A stretch of 33,578 nt of DNA from Pelosinus sp. (GCA_021372375.1 JAJFUN010000185.1:1-33578), one strand, 5' to 3'. Shown: positions 1-6,926, counted from the first letter of the stretch. The notes: generated by a model from the sequence alone, not told the origin. Numbers and translations: made by a program.

Positions 1-68
1 AGCTTGTCATTGCTTGGCTCATGGCTTTTATGGTGTATCGCATTGGCTTGCTGCTCGGCTTTCAGTAG
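1..68 (+). CDS. feoB: FeoB ferrous iron transporter, C-terminal end only (partial)
   Basis: Only the last 21 codons lie in the window, in the frame starting at base 3 and ending with TAG at 66-68. The translation, containing AWLMAFMVYRIGLLLGF, is a hydrophobic tail. It matches the final residues of the complete FeoB that ends at 2944 (AWVVTFIVYQAGLLLGY) closely enough to be the last membrane span of a second FeoB. The family imports Fe2+ across the cytoplasmic membrane. A terminator follows at once, so this gene ends its own transcript and is separate from the Fur-controlled feo operon downstream. The assignment rests on similarity of this short tail to the neighbour. Confidence 0.72.
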   Translation, partial: LVIAWLMAFMVYRIGLLLGFQ

Positions 69-75
69 TGCCTTT

Positions 76-103
76 AAACCCCGCGTCTAAGGCGGGGTTT
101 TCT
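76..103 (+). terminator. Rho-independent terminator after the upstream feoB
   Basis: A perfect 9-bp stem, AAACCCCGC (76-84) with GCGGGGTTT (92-100), encloses a 7-nt loop and runs into a T-run. It begins 8 bases after the upstream stop codon and separates the two feo units. Confidence 0.9.
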
Positions 104-185
104 TGTACAATAAAAGAGGCAAGTAATGTCAGCCGTAAAACTCGAAAAAATTATACTAGTTTTTTATTTTTACTTGCATTAACTA

Positions 186-214
186 TTGACAGTATTCAAA
201 TAGAAAGCTATAAT
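186..214 (+). promoter_or_regulatory. Consensus sigma-A promoter of the feoAB operon
   Basis: TTGACA (186-191) and TATAAT (209-214) are exact consensus hexamers separated by 17 bases. The expected start site, near 221, lies just before the first Fur box, so Fur-Fe2+ bound there would block a very strong promoter. The leader to feoA would be about 140 bases. Confidence 0.88.
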
Positions 215-227
215 CAACTCACAGAAT

Positions 228-246
228 GAGAATGATTATCATTATA
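228..246 (+). promoter_or_regulatory. Fur box 1, overlapping the start region of the feo transcript
   Basis: GAGAATGATTATCATTATA matches 17 of 19 positions of the classical Fur box (GATAATGATTATCATTATC). It sits directly downstream of the promoter -10 element, a normal place for iron-dependent repression. Confidence 0.88.
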
Positions 247-322
247 GCATCATAGTTTAAGAAATTTGTACTAGTTTACTTTGCAATCTTCGCAAGAGGA
301 TATATTTTTTTTACAATATAGT

Positions 323-341
323 GATAATGATTATCATTACT
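323..341 (+). promoter_or_regulatory. Fur box 2, in the feoA leader
   Basis: GATAATGATTATCATTACT matches 17 of 19 positions of the Fur box consensus. It is about 95 bases downstream of box 1 and only 21 bases before the feoA start codon, close to its ribosome binding site. It may serve as a second operator acting as a roadblock or through looping; the mechanism is inference. Confidence 0.85.
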
Positions 342-361
342 ACCTATCAAGGAGGAGTTTT

Positions 362-592
362 ATGCTTACAAAGCTGCACTTATTGAAGCCGGGGCAATTG
401 GGCCAAGTAGTTCGTATTAGCGGAGAAGGGACAATTAAAAGGCGCATCATAGATATGGGGATTATAGGTGGTACAGAAATCAAAGTGCAAAAGTTTGCGC
501 CGCTCGGAGATCCTATGGAAATTAAGGTTAAGAATTTCAATTTGTCTTTGCGAAAAAGTGAAGCGGCGTTAATTGAAGTGGAAGTAGAATGA
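362..592 (+). CDS. feoA: FeoA family Fe2+ transport protein
   Basis: FeoA is a small cytosolic SH3-like protein that assists the FeoB iron permease. The 76-residue product has the family pattern: an N-terminal LKPGQ.G.V..I.G turn, RRIIDMGI.GGTEI in the middle, and LGDPMEI...NFNLSLRK.EA..I.V at the end. The length is normal. ATG 362 was chosen because AGGAGG lies 7-12 bases before it. A longer reading from 281 would run through Fur box 2 and adds residues unlike FeoA. feoB starts 46 bases later, so the two are presumably cotranscribed from the Fur-controlled promoter at 186-214. Confidence 0.93.
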   Translation: MLTKLHLLKPGQLGQVVRISGEGTIKRRIIDMGIIGGTEIKVQKFAPLGDPMEIKVKNFNLSLRKSEAALIEVEVE

Positions 593-637
593 TATATATT
601 TATTTTAAAAAATTGTTTAATTAATGGGGGGAATAAT

Positions 638-2944
638 ATGTTGAAGGAAAATGTAACGGTAGCGTTAGCCGGAAATCCAAATTGCGGCAAAACTTCAATT
701 TTTAATAATATTACAGGGGCACGTCAGCATGTGGGGAACTATCCTGGCGTCACTGTAGAACGCCGCGAAGGAACCAGACGATTTCAGGGTAAAGAATTAT
801 TGATGGTAGATTTGCCCGGAACCTATAGCCTGACGGCTCATTCTTTAGATGAATTGGTAGCGCGCAATGTGATAATTGATGAAAAACCCGATATAATTGT
901 AAATATTCTAGATGCTTCTAATTTGGAACGTAATTTATATTTAGCGGTGCAATTGCTAGAAATGGAAAGCCCAATGGTCTTTGCCCTTAATATGATGGAT
1001 GTAGCTGAAAAAAATGGGGAGAAAGTTGATGATAATTTATTAAGCGAAAAACTGGGAGTGCCGGTTGTACAGACCATTGCCAGTCGTAATGAAGGTACAG
1101 ATATATTGCTGAAAACTGTACTGAAAGCGACTACAGAATATCAATCCAGGCCTTTTCATATAAATTACGGTTCTGAAATCGAGGGTAAAATTACTGAACT
1201 AAGCTTGGCGCTTAAGACTTTAACCAATGTAAAGTATCCACTACGTTGGCTTGCCGTTAAGCTGCTGGAAAATGACCAGGATGTTTATCAGACAATAAGT
1301 AATCGCTCGGAAGGACAGCTGGTTTTGGCTTTAGTGGCACAAAACAGGGAATATTTAAAATCTGCTTTTCAAGAAGAAATAGATTTGGTCATTGCTGAAA
1401 GACGTTATAATTTTGTCGCTGACATCTATAAAGCAGTCACAGCGCCTCATTCGCATATGGCGCAAACTGTTTCTGATAGAATTGATAGTATATTAACGCA
1501 TAGAGTATTAGGCTTACCACTTTTTTTAGCAATTATGTGGCTTTTATTCAATTTGGTTTTTACTATGGGGGATTACCCCAAAGACTGGATAGAAAGTGGT
1601 TTTGCTGCACTAGGTCACCTGGTCGGACAATATATGGCAGACAGTGATTTAAAGTCCCTGCTTGTCGATGGAGTCATTGGCGGGGTTGGTTCTGTGTTGT
1701 CGTTCTTGCCTAATATTTTAATCTTATTTTTAGGTATTGCCTTACTGGAAGACACAGGGTATATGGCTAGAGCCGCTTTTGTTATGGACCGAATTATGAG
1801 AGCAGTAGGCTTACACGGTAAATCTTTTATTCCGCTGCTTTTAGGGTTTGGTTGTAGTGTTCCGGCTATAATGGGTACCAGAACGCTTGAAAATCCCAAA
1901 GACAGAATGGTTACCATGCTGGTTGCGCCTTTAATGAGCTGCAGTGCCAGGCTGCCAGTTTACACACTGCTCGCGGCGGCATTTTTTTCGGAAAGAACTG
2001 CTGGTACGGTTTTGTTTTCTGTTTACTTTTTAGGGATTGTGCTGGCGGTGCTGATGGCACTTATTTTCCGCAAATTTCTATTTGCCGGTGATAGCGAAGC
2101 GTTTGTCATGGAAATGCCGCCCTATCATATTCCGACAATCCGCAGTATGGCAACACATATGTGGGAACGCGGCGTACTGTATCTAAAGAAAGCCGGTACA
2201 CTAATTTTGGCGGCGACCATATTAGTATGGTTTATGACGAATTATCCTACTAACATAGAATACAGCAAGGATTATGATCAGCTAAAAGAAGCTGCCGAAG
2301 CTGCTTTCACCGAACAAGTGGCAGTGCAAGTTTTGGCGCCGCTTCAGCTCGGAAAAGTTGAAGATAATGCTGCTTTAAGCTCTTTAATCAGTGATATTAA
2401 AGAACGGAAAGTAGCAGACAATTGGCCGGAAAAATTAGCGGCGGAAGATACAGCGCTTTATCCCTACGCGTTCAGCTATGTTGATGGGGAAGAGGAAAAG
2501 GAAGATCATTTAAAACAACTAGAAAAAGAACAGGCAGCGGAAAAACTCTCCAATGGTTATGCCGGACAACTGGGACACTTGGTAGAACCTGTCATACAGC
2601 CACTCGGCTTTGATTGGAAAATGGGTGTTGGTTTAGTATCGGCCATGGCGGCTAAGGAGGTTTTGGTGAGTACGCTGGGCACAATTTATAGCGTTGGTGA
2701 CGTAGCAGATGATAATACCTCTTTGCAGGATGCCTTAGCAAATGATCCAAGCTTTAACCCCTTGGTTGCTTACTCGTTAATGGTATTTACCTTGATTTAC
2801 TCTCCTTGCTTTTCGGCCTTGGCGGTGATGAGACGCGAAACAAATTCCTGGAAATGGACTGGATTTACTTTCCTTTATTCTACTGTGCTCGCGTGGGTTG
2901 TTACTTTTATCGTATATCAGGCAGGGTTGCTGCTGGGTTACTAA
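638..2944 (+). CDS. feoB: FeoB, GTP-dependent ferrous iron permease
   Basis: FeoB imports Fe2+ through the cytoplasmic membrane and carries an N-terminal G domain. The G motifs are visible: GNPNCGKTS at residues 12-20 (G1), DLPG at 58-61 (G3), NMMD at 118-121 (G4) and ASR near 148 (G5). After a helical linker, membrane segments begin around residue 290. Two Cys-bearing core motifs, GFGCSVPA (403-410) and SCSARLPVY (434-442), are in place. Residues about 537-637 form a long charged, Glu/Lys-rich loop between membrane segments. At 768 residues the length is normal for the class. A GGGGGG stretch precedes ATG 638. It is the second feoB here, after the fragment ending at 68. Confidence 0.97.
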   Translation: MLKENVTVALAGNPNCGKTSIFNNITGARQHVGNYPGVTVERREGTRRFQGKELLMVDLPGTYSLTAHSLDELVARNVIIDEKPDIIVNILDASNLERNLYLAVQLLEMESPMVFALNMMDVAEKNGEKVDDNLLSEKLGVPVVQTIASRNEGTDILLKTVLKATTEYQSRPFHINYGSEIEGKITELSLALKTLTNVKYPLRWLAVKLLENDQDVYQTISNRSEGQLVLALVAQNREYLKSAFQEEIDLVIAERRYNFVADIYKAVTAPHSHMAQTVSDRIDSILTHRVLGLPLFLAIMWLLFNLVFTMGDYPKDWIESGFAALGHLVGQYMADSDLKSLLVDGVIGGVGSVLSFLPNILILFLGIALLEDTGYMARAAFVMDRIMRAVGLHGKSFIPLLLGFGCSVPAIMGTRTLENPKDRMVTMLVAPLMSCSARLPVYTLLAAAFFSERTAGTVLFSVYFLGIVLAVLMALIFRKFLFAGDSEAFVMEMPPYHIPTIRSMATHMWERGVLYLKKAGTLILAATILVWFMTNYPTNIEYSKDYDQLKEAAEAAFTEQVAVQVLAPLQLGKVEDNAALSSLISDIKERKVADNWPEKLAAEDTALYPYAFSYVDGEEEKEDHLKQLEKEQAAEKLSNGYAGQLGHLVEPVIQPLGFDWKMGVGLVSAMAAKEVLVSTLGTIYSVGDVADDNTSLQDALANDPSFNPLVAYSLMVFTLIYSPCFSALAVMRRETNSWKWTGFTFLYSTVLAWVVTFIVYQAGLLLGY

Positions 2945-3006
2945 ACTATCTAAAAAGGAACCTCTTGACCATAAATTAAATTGATTTAGAAAGGAGGATA
3001 TTTATA

Positions 3007-3177
3007 ATGGATAAGCTGTTTTTAATGGCTGTTGGTTTTGCTGCGGCTGTATATCTTATCAGAATTGCCTGGAAGTCTGTAAAGGGCCAAGGAACCTGCA
3101 ATTGCGGCAGCTCAGGTACTTGTAGCGGCAAACCGGGAGAATGCTGCTGCACTATAAATAAATATGTAAAAAAGTGA
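3007..3177 (+). CDS. FeoB-associated Cys-rich membrane protein
   Basis: This 56-residue protein has one N-terminal membrane span (about residues 4-20, with LFLMAVGFAAAVYLI) and a cytosolic tail with six cysteines: CNC at 31-33, C39, and CCC at 46-48. This matches the FeoB-associated Cys-rich family that often follows feoB in Firmicutes. It may act at the channel mouth, but its function is not established. AAGGAGG lies 10-16 bases before ATG 3007. It is 62 bases after feoB and shares its orientation, so it is probably in the same Fur-controlled transcript. It is not the winged-helix FeoC of Enterobacteria. Confidence 0.85.
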   Translation: MDKLFLMAVGFAAAVYLIRIAWKSVKGQGTCNCGSSGTCSGKPGECCCTINKYVKK

Positions 3178-3223
3178 GAGTAGTTATACCTATAGTTTTT
3201 AATATAAGGAGGCGAGTAGTAAT

Positions 3224-3469
3224 ATGACTATAAAAATAAATACAGAGGATGAAGAAAGAGTACATCTCTGTGTAGACGACGATATCTACCAAGAACATGC
3301 CGAATGTCTGCGCGATATGATTTTTTCTCAGGCCAGACGCGGCATAAAAAGCATGGATATAAAGCTGTGTCGTGCATACTATATTAACAGTGAAGGTCAA
3401 AAATACCTGCAGGAAATGAAAATAATCTTGAAAAATCAAGGGGTGATAGTACTTTTACAAACAAATTAA
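3224..3469 (+). CDS. Small STAS-like protein at the end of the feo operon
   Basis: The 81-residue soluble protein is not a recognised Feo component. Its layout resembles a minimal STAS (anti-sigma-factor antagonist) fold: a first strand (MTIKINTED), a helix (residues about 22-37), a strand IKLCRAYY, then INSEGQKYLQEMKIILKNQG and a last strand VIVLL. The segment NSEG falls where SpoIIAA-type proteins have DSSG, so the Ser equivalent to the phosphorylation site is kept while the preceding Asp is Asn. It ends after that strand, shorter than a full STAS domain. AAGGAGG precedes ATG 3224, and a terminator follows directly, so it closes the operon. The fold call is by eye and uncertain. Confidence 0.55.
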   Translation: MTIKINTEDEERVHLCVDDDIYQEHAECLRDMIFSQARRGIKSMDIKLCRAYYINSEGQKYLQEMKIILKNQGVIVLLQTN

Positions 3470-3472
3470 AAT

Positions 3473-3537
3473 AAAAAAAGGACTTACTTTATGACAGCAA
3501 AAGTATGCGTTAGCTGTGCAAAAGTAAGTCTTTTTTT
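3473..3537 (+). terminator. Terminator of the feo operon
   Basis: GACTTACTTT (3481-3490) pairs perfectly with AAAGTAAGTC (3521-3530), flanked by a run of A upstream and a run of T downstream. The 30-nt interior can form a second small stem (ACAGC with GCTGT). The A/T flanks would also let it work on the opposite strand. Confidence 0.85.
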
Positions 3538-3647
3538 CAGATATACTATGTTGCAGATTATCAAGTTTTTATAGTAATTAATGGGATTAAGAACACTTTC
3601 CTCAATATTTATTCCTGCCAGATAGTGCCCAAAATACCGCTTTCAAG

Positions 3648-3667
3648 TTATGGAATATATTCCATAA
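3648..3667. repeat. Perfect 20-bp palindrome, possible operator
   Basis: TTATGGAATA is followed directly by its reverse complement TATTCCATAA, giving an uninterrupted 20-bp dyad. It has no loop and no T-run, so it is a poor terminator and a better candidate for a dimeric regulator site. It lies about 135 bases upstream of the likely suf transcription start. The regulator is unknown. Confidence 0.6.
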
Positions 3668-3766
3668 TTAAATATATAGTAATAAAATATGAATGTCCAG
3701 AAATGGCAAGCGACCATAATATTGTTTTTTTACTGAAATTACTTTTATTTAGGCAATAAGGATAGT

Positions 3767-3795
3767 TTTATATACACGCATTTTAGTGATATAAT
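3767..3795 (+). promoter_or_regulatory. Candidate extended -10 promoter for sufCB
   Basis: TGATATAAT (3787-3795) is a full extended -10 (TGnTATAAT). A partial -35, TTTATA (3767-3772), sits 17 bases before the -10 hexamer. It is the best promoter-like sequence in the gap before sufC. Confidence 0.5.
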
Positions 3796-3895
3796 ATATA
3801 TTGTTCTTTTTGTCTAAAGCAAAATTTATGTTTGATTTTTGCCGGTACTCATAAGCTATGCTGTTATAAATTATAATTGATTGGAGGAGCTCTTA

Positions 3896-4648
3896 TTGTT
3901 AAAGCTAGAAAATTTGTCGGTTGCGGTAAATGGCCGTCAGATATTGCATGATGTCAATTTACATATCAAACCAGGAGAAGTTCATGTTCTCTTTGGACCT
4001 AATGGTACAGGAAAATCCACGCTCATTGGAGCCATTATGGGATTTGCCCGTTATAAAATTACAGATGGAAAAATTTATTTTAACGGACAGGAGATAACAA
4101 ATCTGTCAGTAGATGAGCGCGCTCGTAGGGGGCTTGGTGTGATGATACAAAGACCGCCCACGCTCAGAGGGCTATCGGTACGTGAAATAGTACATATCTG
4201 CGGGAAAAACGATGTGGATGTCGAACTTTTGGCAGACAAAACTAATATGCTGGAATTTTTGGATAGAGGCGTAAATGACGGATTTTCCGGCGGGGAGATT
4301 AAACGTTCAGAACTTTTGCAGCTTATGGCGCAGCAGCCAGATTTACTCATGCTCGATGAACCGGAGTCCGGCGTTGATATAGAAAATATTGCGGTTGTCG
4401 GTGAGGCTGCAAATTATATTTTAGAGCGCGGTTCGAAAAAAAAGGGGAAAAGCATTAAAAAATGCCGTACAAATCGGCATAAATCCGGCCTTATCATTAC
4501 ACATACCGGGCATATTTTAGAATATGTGCCTGCGGATATGGCGCATGTTATGTACAACGGTACTTTGTCCTGCAGTGGTAATCCTCAGGAAATGCTTTCC
4601 TGTATTCATCAAAAGGGCTATGAAGAATGTATTAATTGTGCAGAGTAG
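3896..4648 (+). CDS. sufC: SufC-type ATPase for Fe-S cluster assembly (SmsC-like)
   Basis: SufC is the cytosolic ABC-type ATPase that drives the SufB scaffold in Fe-S cluster assembly. Visible motifs are GPNGTGKST at residues 34-42 (Walker A), Q85 (Q-loop), FSGGE at 130-134 (signature), LLMLDEPESG at 150-159 (Walker B with the SufC-typical ESG) and the H-loop His in ITHTGH near 203. TTG 3896 was chosen because GGAGGAG lies about 7 bases before it; a TTG at 3881 has no room for a ribosome site. Residues about 179-198 are a Lys/Arg-rich stretch that includes a run of eight A in the DNA. The C-terminus ends with CINC. sufB starts 11 bases later, and no sufS, sufU or sufD is nearby. Confidence 0.93.
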   Translation: MLKLENLSVAVNGRQILHDVNLHIKPGEVHVLFGPNGTGKSTLIGAIMGFARYKITDGKIYFNGQEITNLSVDERARRGLGVMIQRPPTLRGLSVREIVHICGKNDVDVELLADKTNMLEFLDRGVNDGFSGGEIKRSELLQLMAQQPDLLMLDEPESGVDIENIAVVGEAANYILERGSKKKGKSIKKCRTNRHKSGLIITHTGHILEYVPADMAHVMYNGTLSCSGNPQEMLSCIHQKGYEECINCAE

Positions 4649-4659
4649 GGGGATACAAC

Positions 4660-5877
4660 ATGAAAAATGAGGCAAGCATCCAGGTGAAGGCTGCTGCGGC
4701 GGTTGATAAAAAAGCTGCCTTGGGTGAAGATATAGATTTTAGTGCATTTACAAATAAGAGTACCGAGAAGGCTTATCTCACTGATCTTAATCAGTTGTCA
4801 GATGAGCAGCAGGCAGACCTAGCCGGTATCGGGATTGAAGTTAAAGAGGAAGCGCGCGCAGCGACATATATGCAGCTGGACCATTCCATTGTACATTGCA
4901 ATACTGTTAATAAAGACGTGGAAATGCTAGATATTGAGGATGCTTTAAAAAAATATAGTTGGCTATCTGAGTATTGGTGGCAGGCTGTAGAGCCTGATGT
5001 TGACAAATATGCTGCTAGAACAGCCCTGCAGCAAAATCACGGCTATTTTATACGTGTTAAAGCTGGCGCGAAAATCAACTATCCGGTGCAGACTTGCATG
5101 TATATTGGACAGGCAGGCGTCGTTCAAAATGTGCATAATGTGATTATAGTCGAAGAGGGGGCAGAGCTCCACGTTATTACAGGCTGCGCCACAGATCCCA
5201 AAGTAGATAAAGGTATGCATATTGGAATTAGCGAGTATTATGTGAAGAAGGGCGGAAAATTGACTTTTACCATGATACATCGCTGGGGAGACGGGGTTGC
5301 AGTAAGACCACGTACCGGTGTTATTGTAGAAGAAGAGGGGCTCTATATTTCAAATTATATTTGTATGCATAGCGTGCATGATTTGCAGATGTACCCAACA
5401 ACCAGACTTGTGGGAAAAGGCGCTGTTTCTCGTATTAATTCTATCCTAGTAGCGCCGCCTGGTTCTCATATGGATGTTGGCGGACGGGCTATTCTTGAGG
5501 CGCCCGAAACCAAGGCCGAGATAATTGCCAGAACCCTTAGTACTGGCGGCGTAGTAATTAACCGTGGTCATTTACTAGGACAGGCGGCAGACAGCAAAGC
5601 TCATTTAGAATGCCACGGACTTTTGTTATCTGACAAAGGAATTATTCACGCGGTGCCGGAACTGGAAGCCAGGACAGCTAATGCCGAGCTTAGTCATGAA
5701 GCGGCTGTCGGCAAGATTGCACCAGAGGAGATCGAATATTTGATGGCACGCGGGCTTAATGAAGAGGAAGCCGTTGCCACCATTGTCCGCGGCTTTCTTA
5801 ATGTTAATATCGAAGGGCTGCCTGATGCACTAATGAAAGAAATCGACAGTGCAATTCAAGAATTTAGTTTGGCATAG
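4660..5877 (+). CDS. sufB: SufB/SufD-family Fe-S scaffold protein (SmsB-like)
   Basis: This 405-residue protein belongs to the SufBD family, whose right-handed beta-helix core holds the nascent Fe-S cluster and binds SufC. Family segments in the C-terminal part include RGHLLG, AHLECHGLLLSDKG, HAVPELEA and SHEAAVGKIAPEEIEYLMARGL. The conserved His in SHEAAVG marks it as SufB-like rather than SufD-like. It is shorter than the roughly 470 residues of E. coli SufB, which fits the two-gene minimal system found in many anaerobes. ATG 4660 follows an AGGGGGAT stretch; an in-frame ATG at 4636 lies inside sufC and has poor spacing. It is translated right after sufC and probably coupled to it. Confidence 0.92.
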   Translation: MKNEASIQVKAAAAVDKKAALGEDIDFSAFTNKSTEKAYLTDLNQLSDEQQADLAGIGIEVKEEARAATYMQLDHSIVHCNTVNKDVEMLDIEDALKKYSWLSEYWWQAVEPDVDKYAARTALQQNHGYFIRVKAGAKINYPVQTCMYIGQAGVVQNVHNVIIVEEGAELHVITGCATDPKVDKGMHIGISEYYVKKGGKLTFTMIHRWGDGVAVRPRTGVIVEEEGLYISNYICMHSVHDLQMYPTTRLVGKGAVSRINSILVAPPGSHMDVGGRAILEAPETKAEIIARTLSTGGVVINRGHLLGQAADSKAHLECHGLLLSDKGIIHAVPELEARTANAELSHEAAVGKIAPEEIEYLMARGLNEEEAVATIVRGFLNVNIEGLPDALMKEIDSAIQEFSLA

Positions 5878-5900
5878 TTTTTTTGAAAATATTTAAAATC

Positions 5901-5940
5901 CTCCCCCCTGTCGCTAAAAGCGCCGGAGGGAGTTGCTTTA
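5901..5940 (+). terminator. Candidate terminator of sufCB
   Basis: CTCCCCCC (5901-5908) pairs with GGAGGGAG (5925-5932) with one mismatch, and CGCT/AGCG forms an inner stem around an AAA loop. The following sequence, TTGCTTTA, is only moderately T-rich, so termination may be partial. Confidence 0.55.
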
Positions 5941-5970
5941 TAAAGGATTACTACTGTCAAAGGGGCTGCT

Positions 5971-5999
5971 CGCCTTAACGATATAATATCGCTAAGGCG
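5971..5999. repeat. Near-perfect 29-base palindrome or hairpin
   Basis: CGCCTTA-A-CGATAT-A-ATATCG-C-TAAGGCG is symmetrical apart from one A/C pair. No T-run follows, so it is either an operator-like dyad or an RNA structure, not a normal terminator. Confidence 0.6.
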
Positions 6000-6185
6000 A
6001 TAGCTCCTTATTAGCATTTAAGTCCCAAAAACAAGTTGTCTTTTGCAGATACTAAAGGCGATATGTTTATAATTTTTGTGATATTACTAATATAATGATG
6101 ATAATTCGCATTAATTGCTGAGAGAAAAGACTAAAATTAGGTTTCTCTATTGCTTAATTGATAAATACATCATATAATAAATAAA

Positions 6186-6210
6186 CACCCCCCGGTGGGA
6201 GGGGGATGTG
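6186..6210 (+). promoter_or_regulatory. GC-rich leader hairpin just upstream of the NapH-like start
   Basis: A run of six C (6188-6193) can pair with GAGGGGG (6199-6205) across a GGTGG turn. The structure ends 13 bases before ATG 6224 and competes with the G-rich ribosome binding site at 6213-6218, so it could limit translation. This is inferred from base pairing only. Confidence 0.35.
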
Positions 6211-6223
6211 TAAGGGGGATGTT

Positions 6224-6859
6224 ATGAGGAAACATATTCGGCCATATTTATTTTGGATTTTATTAATTTTTTTAGCGGTTGGACTGATTTATCCGGCAAT
6301 TGGTATTATTGCTTTAACATGCATGATTGCGCCTGTTGCTGTTGCGCCATTTCGGGGGCGGTTTTGGTGCGGTAATTTTTGTCCGCGGGGCAGTTTTTAT
6401 GATCATGTATTAGCTAAGTTATCGCCGCAGCGAAAAATCCCGGCATTTTTTTCTAACCGGATTTTTAGGGTATTTATGGTTTTCTTTATTATGACTGTCT
6501 TTTCAATCCAGATGTACTATGCCTGGGGAAATTTAGCGGCGATGGGTATGGTATTTGTACAGATTATTTTAATTACAACGATAGTGGGAATTGTTTTAGG
6601 CCTCATTTATCATCAGCGAACGTGGTGCTCTTTTTGTCCAATGGGTACATTAGCTAGTTGGATTAGTCGGAAAAAAAAGCCGTATCCGCTTTCTGTCGCC
6701 AATTCTTGTGTAAGCTGCAAGCTTTGTACGAAAGCATGTCCAATGCAGTTAGCCCCCTTTGTAGCTCAAAAAAGCAGCGAAGGTTTTACGCATAGTGATT
6801 GTCTAAAATGTGACCGCTGCGTTGACCGTTGCCCCAAGAAATCGCTGGCGTTTAAATAG
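6224..6859 (+). CDS. NapH/CcoG-like membrane 4Fe-4S ferredoxin
   Basis: The 211-residue membrane protein has hydrophobic segments near residues 8-24, 26-42, 83-100 and 106-128. Two CxxxCP/CxxCP motifs lie at membrane edges (CGNFCP at 49-54, CSFCP at 135-139). Two complete ferredoxin motifs close the protein: C162, C165, C168, C172-P and C193, C196, C199, C203-P. The layout is that of NapH, NosR and CcoG-like proteins, which pass electrons across or along the membrane. No nap, nos or cco genes are nearby, so donor and acceptor are unknown. ATG 6224 is preferred over ATG 6206 because AGGGGG precedes it at good distance. It stands alone between terminators, after the suf genes. Confidence 0.83.
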   Translation: MRKHIRPYLFWILLIFLAVGLIYPAIGIIALTCMIAPVAVAPFRGRFWCGNFCPRGSFYDHVLAKLSPQRKIPAFFSNRIFRVFMVFFIMTVFSIQMYYAWGNLAAMGMVFVQIILITTIVGIVLGLIYHQRTWCSFCPMGTLASWISRKKKPYPLSVANSCVSCKLCTKACPMQLAPFVAQKSSEGFTHSDCLKCDRCVDRCPKKSLAFK

Positions 6860-6897
6860 GAAAAAGTTAAAGGAATAAAATCCCGATTAAGTGAAAA

Positions 6898-6926
6898 AGC
6901 CGCTAGCTGTCTAGCGGCTAAGCTTT
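6898..6926 (+). terminator. Terminator after the NapH-like gene
   Basis: AGCCGCTAG (6898-6906) and CTAGCGGCT (6911-6919) form a perfect 9-bp stem with a CTGT loop, followed by AAGCTTTT. Confidence 0.82.

Larger units (their letters stand above)
3538..3895. other. Long AT-rich intergenic region upstream of sufC
   Basis: This 358-base gap holds no ORF with a good start and ribosome binding site. It contains a perfect 20-bp palindrome (3648-3667) and an extended -10 promoter candidate (3767-3795). The transcript leader would be about 95 bases. No known riboswitch or T-box motif was recognised by eye. Confidence 0.6.
5878..6223. other. Intergenic region between sufB and the NapH-like gene
   Basis: This 346-base gap has no credible ORF. 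It contains the suf terminator candidate, a strong palindromic hairpin (5971-5999), a 9-base direct repeat AAGGCGATA (5994-6002 and 6055-6063), a 7-bp stem AGAGAAA/TTTCTCT (6121-6148), two isolated TATAAT-like hexamers (6068-6073, 6091-6096) without clear -35 partners, and a C6/G5 hairpin just before the next start codon. No known riboswitch was recognised. Confidence 0.5.

Noticed and set aside
14-229. A 71-codon reading frame at the window start
   Set aside because: It is out of frame with the FeoB tail, crosses the terminator at 76-103 and the feo promoter, and has no protein-like features.
281-361. Extended N-terminus of feoA
   Set aside because: It covers Fur box 2 and the ribosome site; the AGGAGG before ATG 362 and the usual FeoA length favour the shorter form.
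3007-3177. Calling the small gene after feoB feoC
   Set aside because: FeoC is a soluble winged-helix protein; this one is a membrane-anchored Cys-rich peptide of the FeoB-associated family.
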